Positions 19,495-28,155 of a stretch of 64,000 bases of DNA are shown piece by piece; the first letter of the stretch is position 1; every line of letters starts with the position of its first letter. A program made the position numbers and the translations under genes. Origin of the DNA: Domibacillus iocasae (GTDB taxonomy: Bacteria > Bacillota > Bacilli > Bacillales > Domibacillaceae); NCBI RefSeq assembly GCF_001750285.1, contig NZ_MAMP01000022.1:1-64000 (forward strand), read 5' to 3'. The notes under the pieces are model-generated. The model saw only the letters and a list, made by a program, of their open reading frames with translations. It was not told the origin of the DNA and did not search any database.

Positions 19495-19519
19495 GTTTAC
19501 TTTTGCACAAGGCGGGTAT
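19495..19519 (+). promoter_or_regulatory. Sigma-B type promoter of dps (sigma-A -10 overlapping)
   Basis: GTTTAC (19495-19500), a 13-base spacer and GGGTAT (19514-19519) agree with the general stress sigma-B consensus GTTT(A)A-N12-14-GGGTAT. A TATAAT at 19517-19522 overlaps, so sigma-A use from a poor -35 is also possible. dps of B. subtilis is a known sigma-B gene. Confidence 0.8.
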
Positions 19520-19567
19520 AATGTAGGTATCGGTATAAATTACATATAAGCTGGAGGGAATTTTTTT

Positions 19568-20008
19568 ATGTCAAAAAAACTAATTAACAGTGTAAACAAA
19601 CAAGTTGCAAACTGGACGGTTCTGTACACGAAGCTTCATAACTACCATTGGTATGTAAAAGGACCCCAGTTTTTCACTCTTCATACGAAATTCGAAGAGC
19701 TTTACACGGAAGCAAGCGTTCATATTGATGAATTGGCCGAGCGTCTATTAGCGCTGGATGGAAAACCGATTGCAACGCTTAAAGAATCACTGGAAAATTC
19801 AAGTGTAAAAGAAGCGGAAGGGAAAGAGTTGGCGGAAGAAATGGTTCAATCTCTTGTAGATGATTTCACTACGCTGACAGGCGAGTTAAAAGAAGCGATG
19901 GATCTTGCGGCTGAAGTAGGAGATGAAACAACTGGAGATATGCTTCTTGCGATTCACCAAAGTCTCGAGCAACACTTATGGATGCTGAAATCGTTTCTTG
20001 AAAAATAA
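19568..20008 (+). CDS. dps: Dps family DNA-binding ferritin-like protein
   Basis: Forms a dodecamer that oxidises and stores iron and protects DNA under stress. 146 residues. The inter-subunit ferroxidase ligands are in place: H27 and H39 in [17 protein letters not shown]54 and E58 in HIDELAER, with the spacing of Listeria and Bacillus Dps. The site GGAGGG precedes the ATG by about 10 bases. The sigma-B type promoter upstream fits general stress control. It is monocistronic with its own terminator. MrgA is the alternative paralogue, but the promoter and neighbours favour Dps. Confidence 0.93.
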   Translation: MSKKLINSVNKQVANWTVLYTKLHNYHWYVKGPQFFTLHTKFEELYTEASVHIDELAERLLALDGKPIATLKESLENSSVKEAEGKELAEEMVQSLVDDFTTLTGELKEAMDLAAEVGDETTGDMLLAIHQSLEQHLWMLKSFLEK

Positions 20009-20031
20009 TTGACGAATCGATGAATGGCGAC

Positions 20032-20067
20032 AAAAAAGCGGAGAAGCAAATTCTCCGCTTTTTTTTT
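20032..20067. terminator. Bidirectional terminator dps / 20073 gene
   Basis: A 14-bp stem (20032-20045 with 20051-20064) with A and T runs on both sides closes dps on the plus strand and the small minus-strand gene. Confidence 0.88.
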
Positions 20068-20072
20068 ATGTA

Positions 20073-20315
20073 TTAATGAAACTGGCGATTGTGACGAATT
20101 GGAATCTGATCTTGATTAAATTTTTCCTTTAGCCCTTCGTACAAATACACTCGGAACAGCCAGGCAAGCTCGTCTTTCGGCATTTCTCCAATGACCGACA
20201 ATATATCCGCTTCAGACATTTCACCAAGAACGGTCAGCGTGATCATATCGAGGTCGTCTTCCGTTCCCTGCAGCCGGCCACGATATAGTTCAAATAACTC
20301 ATCCACGAATTTCAT
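20073..20315 (-). CDS. Small acidic conserved protein (resembles DUF6154)
   Basis: 80 residues from the ATG at 20315 (MKFVDELFELYRGRL), chosen because AAGGAGG lies 8 bases before it; the upstream open frame is AT-rich leader. It is acidic and predicted all-helical (EDDLDMITLTVLGEMSEADI, DELAWLFRVYLYEGL), with no cysteines or membrane segment. From memory it looks like the DUF6154 small proteins of Bacilli, but I cannot verify this. No function is suggested. Confidence 0.7.
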   Translation of the reverse strand: MKFVDELFELYRGRLQGTEDDLDMITLTVLGEMSEADILSVIGEMPKDELAWLFRVYLYEGLKEKFNQDQIPIRHNRQFH

Positions 20316-20438
20316 TGCTGTGCCTCCTTTTTCAAGAATATATATATAGTTATACATGAAAACGCTATCATATTCCAACTTTTTTTATTGAATGAATGAA
20401 AAGAAAAGAGAGCATCCTGTAAAAAGGAGGGGATTCAT

Positions 20439-20747
20439 ATGGAAAAGCAGCCCTATTATGTTCAAATTGCCAGCGGGGAAATTCAGTCGAAGCCTGATGT
20501 GTCGCCCTGGAATTTTCGTGTTTTCGCCAATGATAAAGAAATTCGATCGTTGCGCGAGCTTCTAAATGGGGTGAATGATGCAGATTTCGGTACATTTTGG
20601 AGGGCGCACCTTCCAGCCATTCCGTATCATGAAGATGCTGACAACGATCAGTATGACCGGTACATGACGGCAGTATATGAAAAAATATATGAACTCGGGG
20701 ATGAAGAGGCGCGGGAGCATATAAAAAAATGGAGAAATAACGTATAA
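20439..20747 (+). CDS. Conserved small protein, function unknown
   Basis: 102 residues with a very good site (AAAAGGAGGGG about 7 bases before ATG). The sequence is YYVQIASGEI at the start, then an alpha-helical region with DADFGTFWRAHLPAIPYHED, DNDQYDRYM and a final ELGDEEAREHIKKW. Similar short proteins are found in this place in other Bacillaceae, some labelled hydrolase without evidence. I see no catalytic motif. The ytkD frame starts 35 bases later, so they may be co-transcribed. Confidence 0.8.
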   Translation: MEKQPYYVQIASGEIQSKPDVSPWNFRVFANDKEIRSLRELLNGVNDADFGTFWRAHLPAIPYHEDADNDQYDRYMTAVYEKIYELGDEEAREHIKKWRNNV

Positions 20748-20781
20748 TAGGGAGAAAGCAAGCAAGGGTGAGGGATGCCGG

Positions 20782-21258
20782 TTGCATTTTTTTACGGACG
20801 AAAATGGTTATACCGTTACAATGACTTTTGAAAAGGGTGCATTCGGCCAAAAGCCGTCTCACGTCCTCGTCTTATGCCGGAAAGAACAAGCATGGCTTTT
20901 AACGAAGCATAAGGTGCGCGGGCTGGAATGTCCTGGCGGAAAAATAGAGCCGGGTGAAGCACTTGAAGCAGCCGCCCGCCGGGAAGTGGCGGAAGAAACC
21001 GGTGCTGTTGTATCCGGCCTGCATTTCATTGGTGAATACTATGTGCATGTTCCTGAAATGCCCTTTTTAAAAGCGGTTTTTTTCGCACAAGTAACGGATA
21101 TAGAGAAGAAAGACGATTATTTAGAAACGGATGGTCCTTACATCGAAATAGAAGATTTACTGCATGTGCGTTTTAGAGACAACTATTCGTTTTTAATGAA
21201 AGATGACATGATTGCGCTTGCGCTGTCTGAAGTGAAAAGGAAGGGATTGGTAGGATGA
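20782..21258 (+). CDS. ytkD: Nudix hydrolase YtkD (8-oxo-dGTP / RNA pyrophosphohydrolase)
   Basis: 158 residues, TTG start with GAGGG 7 bases upstream; the nearby ATG at 20775 is in another frame. The Nudix box is complete: GKIEPGEALEAAARREVAEE followed by TGA (about residues 53-75). Length and flanks (HVLVLCRKEQAWLLTKHKVRG, NYSFLMKDDM) match B. subtilis YtkD, which sanitises 8-oxo-dGTP. The stop overlaps the ytmA start (ATGA). Confidence 0.92.
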   Translation: MHFFTDENGYTVTMTFEKGAFGQKPSHVLVLCRKEQAWLLTKHKVRGLECPGGKIEPGEALEAAARREVAEETGAVVSGLHFIGEYYVHVPEMPFLKAVFFAQVTDIEKKDDYLETDGPYIEIEDLLHVRFRDNYSFLMKDDMIALALSEVKRKGLVG

Positions 21259-22004
21259 CCTGCATACCGTATCCATCGCCAAATCCACATGTGCGTCTTT
21301 ATATGGTCCAATATGAATCTGCTGGTCTTTTAGTGAAAGGATTTTTGGCAGAACCGGCTGATGATGAGCTGCATGATGGATTTTTATATTTGCGTGGCGG
21401 CATCAAAGGCGTTGGCATGGTGAGGCCAGCCAGAATTGCCGAATTTGCAGCAGAGGGATTTATTGTGTTTGCACCGTTTTATAGAGGCAACCGCGGTGGT
21501 GAAGGAAATGAAGACTTCGCCGGAGATGATCGGGAAGACGCTTTTTGCGCATTCGATTGGTTGGAACAGCATGCGCGTGTGAAAAGCAGCCGTATTCATG
21601 TTTTTGGCTTTTCCAGAGGCGGCGTCATGGCCATTTTAACAGCGATTCACCGACCGGCCGCTTCTATGGTTACATGGGGCGGCGTATCGGATATGACGCT
21701 CACATATGAGGAGCGAAAAGACATGCGCCGAATGATGAAACGTGTCATTGGCGGGACACCACAAAAAGTGCCTGAGCAGTACGAGTGGCGGACACCATTA
21801 CGTGATGCAGGCCGCATAAAAGCGCCCGTATTGATCATTCATGGGCGGCTGGATAAAAATGTATCAGTGGAACACGCTTATCGGCTGGAACAAGCTGTGC
21901 ACCATGCGGAAACGATGTATTTTGACGAATATGATCATTACATATCACCTGCAGTCAACCGGCAAATTGTCGGTCATATTGCGAAATGGATGAAGGGGGA
22001 CTAA
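21255..22004 (+). CDS. ytmA: YtmA, prolyl-oligopeptidase-like alpha/beta hydrolase
   Basis: 249 residues with FLYLRGGIKGVGMVRP near the N-terminus, the nucleophile elbow GFSRGG (about residues 117-122), VLIIHGRLDKNVS with the acid residue, and a His in YDHYISP. Strong agreement with B. subtilis YtmA over the whole length. It belongs to the S9-type serine hydrolases; the substrate is unknown. Coupled to ytkD by ATGA and followed closely by ytmB. Confidence 0.92.
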   Translation: MTCIPYPSPNPHVRLYMVQYESAGLLVKGFLAEPADDELHDGFLYLRGGIKGVGMVRPARIAEFAAEGFIVFAPFYRGNRGGEGNEDFAGDDREDAFCAFDWLEQHARVKSSRIHVFGFSRGGVMAILTAIHRPAASMVTWGGVSDMTLTYEERKDMRRMMKRVIGGTPQKVPEQYEWRTPLRDAGRIKAPVLIIHGRLDKNVSVEHAYRLEQAVHHAETMYFDEYDHYISPAVNRQIVGHIAKWMKGD

Positions 22005-22007
22005 CTG

Positions 22008-22250
22008 ATGGGAATGTCAATGGAATTAAATACGATGATTGTTACTAAAGGAAATGAAGTGCGGGAGGAAGAAAACCGGTTTTTATTGAAAAAAAGTGGC
22101 TACCGGCTGTATCCGATTGATATCCCGATCGCTGTTCATAAAACAATCGATAGTGAACAAAGCGGCACAGCTCTTATTAAAAAAGTAGAATGGCAGCAAG
22201 ACTCTACAACCATCACGTATACACTCGTTTCATTAAAATCAACGAATTAA
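22008..22250 (+). CDS. ytmB: YtmB (DUF2584 family)
   Basis: 80 residues, beta-rich, with MIVTKGNEVR, YRLYPIDIPIAVHKT, GTALIKKVEW and TYTLVSL; these are the conserved blocks of DUF2584. AAGGGGG lies about 8 bases before the ATG, just inside the end of ytmA. The function is unknown. Last gene of ytkD-ytmA-ytmB. Confidence 0.9.
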   Translation: MGMSMELNTMIVTKGNEVREEENRFLLKKSGYRLYPIDIPIAVHKTIDSEQSGTALIKKVEWQQDSTTITYTLVSLKSTN

Positions 22251-22256
22251 ACAGAA

Positions 22257-22293
22257 AATAAGGTCCACAGGAAGTCATCCTGTGGACCTTATT
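22257..22293. terminator. Bidirectional terminator ytmB / pckA
   Basis: A 16-bp perfect inverted repeat (22257-22272 with 22278-22293) lies between the convergent genes, with short T and A runs at its ends. Confidence 0.85.
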
Positions 22294-22297
22294 TGCA

Positions 22298-23884
22298 TTA
22301 AAGCTGTGGACCGCCTTTTTCCTCGATTTGGGCTGCGACACCGTTGAATTTTGTGAAATTCTCACGGAACTTCGCAGACAATTCTTTTGCTTTTTCCATG
22401 AATGCGTCTTCGTCCGCCCAAGCTTTGCGCGGAATTAATACATCATCCGGCACACCCGGTACATGAAGTGGGATTTCAAGGCCAAATACTTTTGTTTTGT
22501 ATGTTTCAGTATGATTCAGCTCACCTTCTAGTGCGGCTTGAATCATAGCGCGTGTGTAAGAAAGCTTCATACGCTCGCCTGTGCCGTACTCGCCACCAGT
22601 CCAGCCAGTATTGACTAAAAATACTTGTGCATTATGCTCGTCGATTTTTTTGCCGAGCATTTCAGCGTATACGGTTGCCTCAAGCGGCAGGAACGGCGAA
22701 CCGAAGCAAGTGGAGAACGTTGCCTGCGGGCTTGTGATGCCGCGCTCCGTTCCGGCAAGCTTTGATGTGTAGCCGCTCAAGAAGTGGTACATAGCCTGTT
22801 CTTTCGATAGTTTACTAATTGGAGGCAGCACGCCAAATGCATCTGCGGTCAGGAAAATGATCGTATTCGGATGGCCGGCTACACTTGGATCAACAATGTT
22901 GTCAATCGCTTGAAGTGGGTATGCGGCCCGTGTATTTTCCGTCAATGTGTTATCGTCATAGTCCGGCTCGCGTGTATCCTGGTCAAGAACAACATTTTCA
23001 AGAACGGATCCAAAACGGATGGCATCAAAAATTTGCGGCTCTTTTTCCCGCGTCAGTCCGATGGTTTTTGCGTAGCAGCCGCCTTCAATGTTGAAAACGC
23101 CATTTGCGGACCAGCCATGCTCATCATCCCCTATAAGGCGGCGGTGCGGATCAGCGGAAAGTGTTGTTTTTCCTGTGCCGGAAAGACCGAAGAACAAAGC
23201 GACATCGCCTTCGTAGCCAACGTTTGCCGAACAGTGCATCGGTAACACATTGTTCTCTGGAAGAAGGTAGTTCATAATAGAGAAAATGGATTTTTTCATT
23301 TCGCCCGCATATTCTGTTCCGCCAATTAAAATAACGCGCTGTTCAAATGAAACGATAATGAATGTCTCAGAATTTGTACCATCTTCAAGCGGATCTGCCT
23401 GAAAAGAAGGCGCTGACAAAATTGTGAAGCCCGCTTCATGCACGTGAAGTTCTTCTTTAGTTGGGCGAATGAACAGCTGGTGGGCAAATAAATTATGCCA
23501 AGCGTATTCATTGACGACTTGAATCGGCAGGCGGTGTTTTTCATCAGCACCGGCAAACCCTTTAAAAACGAACAGTTCGTCTTTTTCTTTTAAATGATGG
23601 ACGACTTTTTCGTACAAACGGTTGAACTTCTCTTCCGAAATTGGCTGGTTGACGGAACCCCAGTCAATTTTGTTCTTAACGGATGCTTCCTCGACAATAA
23701 ACTTATCCTTCGGGGAGCGGCCCGTGTATTTGCCTGTTTCGGCGCGAACCGCTCCAGATGCGGTTAAAATGCCTTCGCCGCGTTTAAGTACCTTTTCAAC
23801 AAGAACAGGTACGGAAGGCTGAACAAGAATATTTGAGCCTTTCAGCAGCTCGACGATTTCGCTGGAAACAGTTAAAGAGTTCAT
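22298..23884 (-). CDS. pckA: Phosphoenolpyruvate carboxykinase (ATP) PckA
   Basis: Converts oxaloacetate to PEP, the entry to gluconeogenesis. 528 residues. Kinase-1a P-loop GLSGTGKTT near residues 234-242, then [14 protein letters not shown] (Mg-binding Asp pair), [12 protein letters not shown], and the oxaloacetate-binding TGRSPKDKF near residue 52. The ATG has AAAGGATGG upstream. It is transcribed away from metK across a long intergenic region. In B. subtilis pckA is repressed on glucose by CcpN; I did not identify that operator here. Confidence 0.97.
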   Translation of the reverse strand: MNSLTVSSEIVELLKGSNILVQPSVPVLVEKVLKRGEGILTASGAVRAETGKYTGRSPKDKFIVEEASVKNKIDWGSVNQPISEEKFNRLYEKVVHHLKEKDELFVFKGFAGADEKHRLPIQVVNEYAWHNLFAHQLFIRPTKEELHVHEAGFTILSAPSFQADPLEDGTNSETFIIVSFEQRVILIGGTEYAGEMKKSIFSIMNYLLPENNVLPMHCSANVGYEGDVALFFGLSGTGKTTLSADPHRRLIGDDEHGWSANGVFNIEGGCYAKTIGLTREKEPQIFDAIRFGSVLENVVLDQDTREPDYDDNTLTENTRAAYPLQAIDNIVDPSVAGHPNTIIFLTADAFGVLPPISKLSKEQAMYHFLSGYTSKLAGTERGITSPQATFSTCFGSPFLPLEATVYAEMLGKKIDEHNAQVFLVNTGWTGGEYGTGERMKLSYTRAMIQAALEGELNHTETYKTKVFGLEIPLHVPGVPDDVLIPRKAWADEDAFMEKAKELSAKFRENFTKFNGVAAQIEEKGGPQL

Positions 23885-23938
23885 AATGTACGACCATCCT
23901 TTATTTAAATTTTATATGTGTTTGGTTAACATGAAATT

Positions 23939-23966
23939 AGTATAACACATTTGGTTGAATAGTCTA
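23939..23966 (-). promoter_or_regulatory. Probable sigma-A promoter of pckA
   Basis: On the minus strand TAGACT (23961-23966), a 16-base spacer and TATACT (23939-23944). Between this and the metK promoter (about 23970-24107) the sequence is AT-rich with no recognised feature. Confidence 0.6.
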
Positions 23967-24107
23967 TACTAATGGATGAAAATTTTTGTTTATTTTTTAA
24001 AGAAAGAGCAAAACAACGATCAATTTGTTTGGAGTATTAAATATGAAGAAAATAGGAAATAATCAAAAAAGATGAGCGGGGAAATTGTTTTTTCAGGAGT
24101 AAACGGG

Positions 24108-24136
24108 TTGACACAAAGGGCGATATTTCGTAACAT
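24108..24136 (+). promoter_or_regulatory. Sigma-A promoter of metK leader
   Basis: Consensus TTGACA (24108-24113), a 17-base spacer and TAACAT (24131-24136) stand just before the S-box aptamer. Confidence 0.8.
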
Positions 24137-24152
24137 TGACACTTGAACGGAT

Positions 24153-24318
24153 ACTCTTATCCTGAGCTGGTGGAGGGACAGGCCCTGTGAAACCCAGCAA
24201 CCTGCCGCAACGCGCGGAGAAGGTGCTAAACCTGAGCAAGGATCAGCCTTGGACGATAAGAGTGAAAGGCCCGAGTAAAAACAACCTTTCCTCTCTCAAT
24301 GCCGGGAGAGTTTTTTTA
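24153..24318 (+). promoter_or_regulatory. S-box (SAM-I) riboswitch with terminator, metK leader
   Basis: The aptamer runs from the P1 strand ACTCTTAT (24153) through the conserved GAGGGACAGGCCCTGTGAAA-like core and CAGCAACC to the closing ATAAGAGT (24256-24263). A downstream stem CTCTCT/GGAGAG with a seven-T run (24291-24317) is the expression platform. Known S-boxes turn transcription off when SAM is high, which suits metK, the SAM synthetase gene. Confidence 0.95.
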
Positions 24319-24381
24319 TTTTCTGGATCACCTGAGGGAAAATGAGTACCGTACACACTGATTTTAAGGAGGAATTTTTTC

Positions 24382-25581
24382 ATGACAAAACAGCGTCGCC
24401 TGTTTACATCAGAGTCTGTAACGGAAGGACATCCGGATAAAATTTGCGATCAGATTTCCGATGCAATTCTTGATGCGATTCTTGACAAAGATCCAAATGC
24501 CCGCGTAGCAGCGGAAACATCTGTAACGACTGGACTTGTTCTCGTTGCAGGCGAAATTACCACTTCATCTTATGTGGACATTCCAAAAATCGTTCGTGAA
24601 ACGGTAAAGGAAATCGGGTATGTCCGTGCAAAATACGGATTTGACTCAGAAACTGCAGGGGTCTTAACATCGATCGATGAACAGTCTCCTGACATTGCAG
24701 CTGGGGTTAACGTTGCTCTTGAAGCACGTGAAGGCCAAATGACGGACAAAGAGCTTGATGAAATCGGAGCAGGAGACCAGGGCTTAATGTTCGGCTTTGC
24801 CTGCAATGAAACAGAAGAGCTTATGCCGCTTCCGATTTCACTTGCGCATAAATTGGCACGCCGCTTAACGGAAGTGCGTAAAAATGAGACGCTTGATTAC
24901 CTCCGTCCGGATGGAAAAACGCAAGTAACAGTTGAATACGATGAAAACGGCACGCCGGTTCGTGTAGATACAATTGTTATTTCAACACAGCATCATCCGG
25001 AAGTAACGCTTGAACAAATCCAAAAAGAAGTTCGTGAGCAAGTCATTAATGAAGTCGTTCCGGCCCAATTGATCGATGCAGAAACGAAATTTTTCATCAA
25101 TCCGACAGGCCGTTTTGTTATTGGCGGACCACAGGGTGACGCAGGCTTGACAGGCCGTAAAATTATCGTGGATACGTACGGTGGATATGCGCGCCATGGC
25201 GGCGGTGCATTCTCTGGTAAAGATCCAACAAAAGTAGACCGTTCGGCTGCATATGCTGCACGTTACGTAGCGAAAAACATCGTAGCGGCAGGTCTTGCAG
25301 ATAAATGTGAAGTGCAATTTGCCTATGCGATTGGGGTTGCGCATCCAGTATCGATTGCTGTTGATACTTTTGAGACAGGTACGGTTACGGAAGAGACGCT
25401 TGTTAACTTAATTCGTCAAAACTTCGATCTTCGTCCTGCAGGCATCATTAAAATGCTTGATTTGCGCCGGCCAATTTACCGCCAGACAGCGGCTTACGGA
25501 CACTTCGGCCGTACAGACGTGGATCTTCCATGGGAGCGTACGGACAAAGCGGAAGCCTTAAAATCAGCTGCGAACAAATAA
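24382..25581 (+). CDS. metK: S-adenosylmethionine synthetase MetK
   Basis: Makes SAM from methionine and ATP. 399 residues, the usual length. Motifs are [14 protein letters not shown] at the N-terminus, [10 protein letters not shown] near 130, the P-loop-like [19 protein letters not shown] near 272, and DLPWERTD at the end. The site AAGGAGG precedes the ATG by about 8 bases. It is controlled by the S-box leader and followed by its own terminator. B. subtilis has asnB next; here ytoA follows at once. Confidence 0.98.
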   Translation: MTKQRRLFTSESVTEGHPDKICDQISDAILDAILDKDPNARVAAETSVTTGLVLVAGEITTSSYVDIPKIVRETVKEIGYVRAKYGFDSETAGVLTSIDEQSPDIAAGVNVALEAREGQMTDKELDEIGAGDQGLMFGFACNETEELMPLPISLAHKLARRLTEVRKNETLDYLRPDGKTQVTVEYDENGTPVRVDTIVISTQHHPEVTLEQIQKEVREQVINEVVPAQLIDAETKFFINPTGRFVIGGPQGDAGLTGRKIIVDTYGGYARHGGGAFSGKDPTKVDRSAAYAARYVAKNIVAAGLADKCEVQFAYAIGVAHPVSIAVDTFETGTVTEETLVNLIRQNFDLRPAGIIKMLDLRRPIYRQTAAYGHFGRTDVDLPWERTDKAEALKSAANK

Positions 25582-25584
25582 TCG

Positions 25585-25622
25585 AAAAACCATGCCTGGA
25601 GTATTTTCCAGGCATGGTTTTT
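25585..25622. terminator. Bidirectional terminator metK / ytoA
   Basis: A stem of about 14 bp (25585-25599 with 25607-25621) with flanking A and T runs. The ytoA stop codon lies at its outer edge. Confidence 0.88.
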
Positions 25623-26133
25623 ATTTTTGAATGGACTTATAGTACTGCCCTTTCTCAGCATATTCCCGGACAATCCGCTCCATATCTTTCCGGTCCTCAT
25701 CGTGCACTTCCCGTACAACTTTTACCGGTCGACCGAATGCCATGGTGTTTGGCGGGATCACTTTCCCTGGCGGAACGAGGCTGCCTGCCCCGATAAACGC
25801 GCCTTCGCCAACTTCTGCATTATCTAAAATGGTCGATCCCATGCCGACAAGAGCACCTTTGCGAATGGTGCAGCTATGTAAAATCACTTGATGCCCAATC
25901 GTCACTTCATCTTCAATTACGAGTGGGTTGTTTGGGCTTTGGTGAAGAACCGAATTATCCTGCACATTTACCCGGCGGCCGATAATGGTTGGGGCAACGT
26001 CACCCCGGATGACCGTGTTATACCAGATAGTGGATTCTTCACCGATCACAACATCACCTGTGATCGTTGCATAGTCGGCAACAAAGGCGGATTGTGCAAT
26101 AACAGGATGTTTGTCTTTATATGGATAAATCAT
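25621..26133 (-). CDS. ytoA: YtoA, gamma-carbonic-anhydrase-like hexapeptide protein
   Basis: 170 residues forming a left-handed beta-helix of hexapeptide repeats (ADYATITGDVVIGEESTIWY, GDVAPTIIGRRVNVQDNSVL). The gamma-CA histidines are present (LHQS, GHQVILHSC), so metal binding is likely. It belongs to the YrdA/PaaY-like group, where carbonic anhydrase activity is not always shown. AAAGGGG lies 8 bases before the ATG. Confidence 0.92.
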   Translation of the reverse strand: MIYPYKDKHPVIAQSAFVADYATITGDVVIGEESTIWYNTVIRGDVAPTIIGRRVNVQDNSVLHQSPNNPLVIEDEVTIGHQVILHSCTIRKGALVGMGSTILDNAEVGEGAFIGAGSLVPPGKVIPPNTMAFGRPVKVVREVHDEDRKDMERIVREYAEKGQYYKSIQK

Positions 26134-26238
26134 TATTGAAACCCCTTTCTTTTATTTGGTTTACCGTTTTATTTTATCGAACGGCAAAAGATTTGTATAA
26201 TAGAAAAAACGGTTTTCGTTTTTGAAGGAGAGAACGCT

Positions 26239-27048
26239 ATGTGGAAATGGGAATGCGAAGAAAAGCCAAAAGGTGTTATTGTTATGGTGCATGGTGCACT
26301 CGAACACCATGGAAGATACGGCTGGCTTATTGAAATGTGGCGGCAAAATGGATTTCACGTCGTCATGGGCGATCTGCCGGGGCAGGGGATGACATCACGT
26401 GCACGCCGGGGCCACATTTCATCTTTTACAGAATATACAAATGAACTATCAGATTGGGTTCAGGCGGCTTATCAATTTGACGTGCCTGTGTTTTTGCTTG
26501 GTCACAGCATGGGAGCGCTCGTCGTCACCCGTTTTTTGCAGGAGCAAAATCCGGAAATCGCGGGTGTCATTTTATCTTCCCCGCTTTTTAAAATGAAGCA
26601 TGTGCCGCCAAAACATTTAAATGTGATGACGCATGGCTTAAATACTGTTACGCCTTCATTGAAATTTGATTCTGGCTTAACCTCTGATATGGCGACGCGA
26701 AATGAAGAAATTTGGGCATTTGATGCAGAGGATGCTTTATTCGTCCGAAAAGTATCAGTCCGCTGGTATCGTGAAGTCGTTCAGGCAATCAAGATCGCGA
26801 CAGCAGGTCCGGGTGAGATTCCTGATATCCCGCATCTGATTATGCAGGCAGGGGATGACCGGATCACGGATGGAAGCGTGGTTCGCATATTTGCTAAAAA
26901 ACTTGATCTGTCCGAGTTGCAGTACAAAGAATGGCCAGGGCTTTATCACGAAATTTTTAACGAACCGGAGCGCGATGATGTGTTTCAATATGCGCTTGAT
27001 TTTGTTCATAATCGCCTGCGGTCACTTGGGTTTATCATTGAAAAGTGA
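26239..27048 (+). CDS. ytpA: YtpA-like lysophospholipase (alpha/beta hydrolase)
   Basis: 269 residues. MVHGALEHHGRY (oxyanion region), GDLPGQGMTSRARRGHISSF typical of monoglyceride lipase-like enzymes, GHSMGAL nucleophile elbow near residues 92-98, and final His in LYHEIFNEPERD. B. subtilis YtpA is needed for the lysophospholipid antibiotic bacilysocin. Paired with ytpB as in B. subtilis, 9 bases apart. A TATAAT at about 26199 is a possible promoter element. Confidence 0.92.
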   Translation: MWKWECEEKPKGVIVMVHGALEHHGRYGWLIEMWRQNGFHVVMGDLPGQGMTSRARRGHISSFTEYTNELSDWVQAAYQFDVPVFLLGHSMGALVVTRFLQEQNPEIAGVILSSPLFKMKHVPPKHLNVMTHGLNTVTPSLKFDSGLTSDMATRNEEIWAFDAEDALFVRKVSVRWYREVVQAIKIATAGPGEIPDIPHLIMQAGDDRITDGSVVRIFAKKLDLSELQYKEWPGLYHEIFNEPERDDVFQYALDFVHNRLRSLGFIIEK

Positions 27049-27057
27049 GGTAAAAGA

Positions 27058-28137
27058 ATGACAGTTCCTACAAATTCGCTCCTATTAATGCGAAAAATAT
27101 ACACAAACATTTTTCCGTCTGTTAAAGCGGAATGGAGCAAATGGAAAGAAACAGCAGAACGAATACCTGATCCCGAACTGCGGCAGCAGGCACTTGATGT
27201 GTATGAAAAAAAATATTTTCATTGTGAAGCAGGCGGTGTCATTTCGATGCTTGCGGGCAGTTATTCTCACGAGGCGATTTCATTTATTGTACCGTATCAG
27301 TTAATTTGTGATTATCTGGATAATTTATGTGACCAGACGACCTCATTTAATCCTGATGACTTTGCAGCGCTACACGAAGCACTTCATGACTGCTTTTTTC
27401 CAGGACAGCCGAAAAGCGATTACTATCGCCATCGTGAAACAAAAAATGACGGCGGCTATTTAAATGCGCTTGTTGAGGGATGCCGCCGGGTTGTGGAAAA
27501 AACCCCGTCATTTGCCGCTGCAAAACCACATGTGCTGGATTTAAGCCGTTACTACAGCGAGCTGCAGATTCATAAGCATGTGCGGGAAGAAGAGCGGGAG
27601 GAACGCTTAATCCGCTGGTATGAAAGCCGAAAGTCAGAACTGCCGGAGGAAATGGCGTGGTACGAGTTTGCGGCCTGTACCGGGTCAACAGTGGGTGTTT
27701 ATTGTCTCATGTCGTGTGCAATGCAGCCGGCTTTTACACCTGTCTATGCGCGAATGGTGCGTGACTGCTATTTTCCGTATGGACAGGGCATTCACATTTT
27801 GCTCGATTATTTTATTGATCAAGAAGAGGACTTAGAAGACGGAGAGTTGAACTTCTGCACGTATTACAAAAATGAGAAAGAAATGATGGAACGTTTTCTT
27901 TACTTTTTACAGCAGGCGAAAAAGGGAACAGAGCAGCTGCCGCATGCGAAGTTTCATTCATTCCTAATCGAAGGCATTGTGGCCGTTTATTTGTCAGAAG
28001 AAAAAGCAGCCGGCAAAAAAAGTGTGCGCGGCCATTGCCGCAAGCTCGTACACACAGCTGGGCCCGCTAGTATTTTCTTTTACTGGAATGGCAGGACATA
28101 CAAAACGTATCGGAAAATGCGGCAAGCTTATAAATAA
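27058..28137 (+). CDS. ytpB: Tetraprenyl-beta-curcumene synthase YtpB
   Basis: 359 residues of the DUF2600 family. In B. subtilis YtpB cyclises tetraprenyl diphosphate to tetraprenyl-beta-curcumene, a C35 terpene. Features are CEAGGVISMLAGSYSHEA, the Asp-rich DYLDNLCD (about residues 82-89) and DYFIDQEEDLEDGELNFCTY near 255-275, which are the metal/diphosphate sites of this large terpene cyclase class. Lies directly after ytpA with AGGTAAAAG upstream. Confidence 0.93.
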   Translation: MTVPTNSLLLMRKIYTNIFPSVKAEWSKWKETAERIPDPELRQQALDVYEKKYFHCEAGGVISMLAGSYSHEAISFIVPYQLICDYLDNLCDQTTSFNPDDFAALHEALHDCFFPGQPKSDYYRHRETKNDGGYLNALVEGCRRVVEKTPSFAAAKPHVLDLSRYYSELQIHKHVREEEREERLIRWYESRKSELPEEMAWYEFAACTGSTVGVYCLMSCAMQPAFTPVYARMVRDCYFPYGQGIHILLDYFIDQEEDLEDGELNFCTYYKNEKEMMERFLYFLQQAKKGTEQLPHAKFHSFLIEGIVAVYLSEEKAAGKKSVRGHCRKLVHTAGPASIFFYWNGRTYKTYRKMRQAYK

Positions 28138-28155
28138 AAGAGGTGTCACTGCCAA

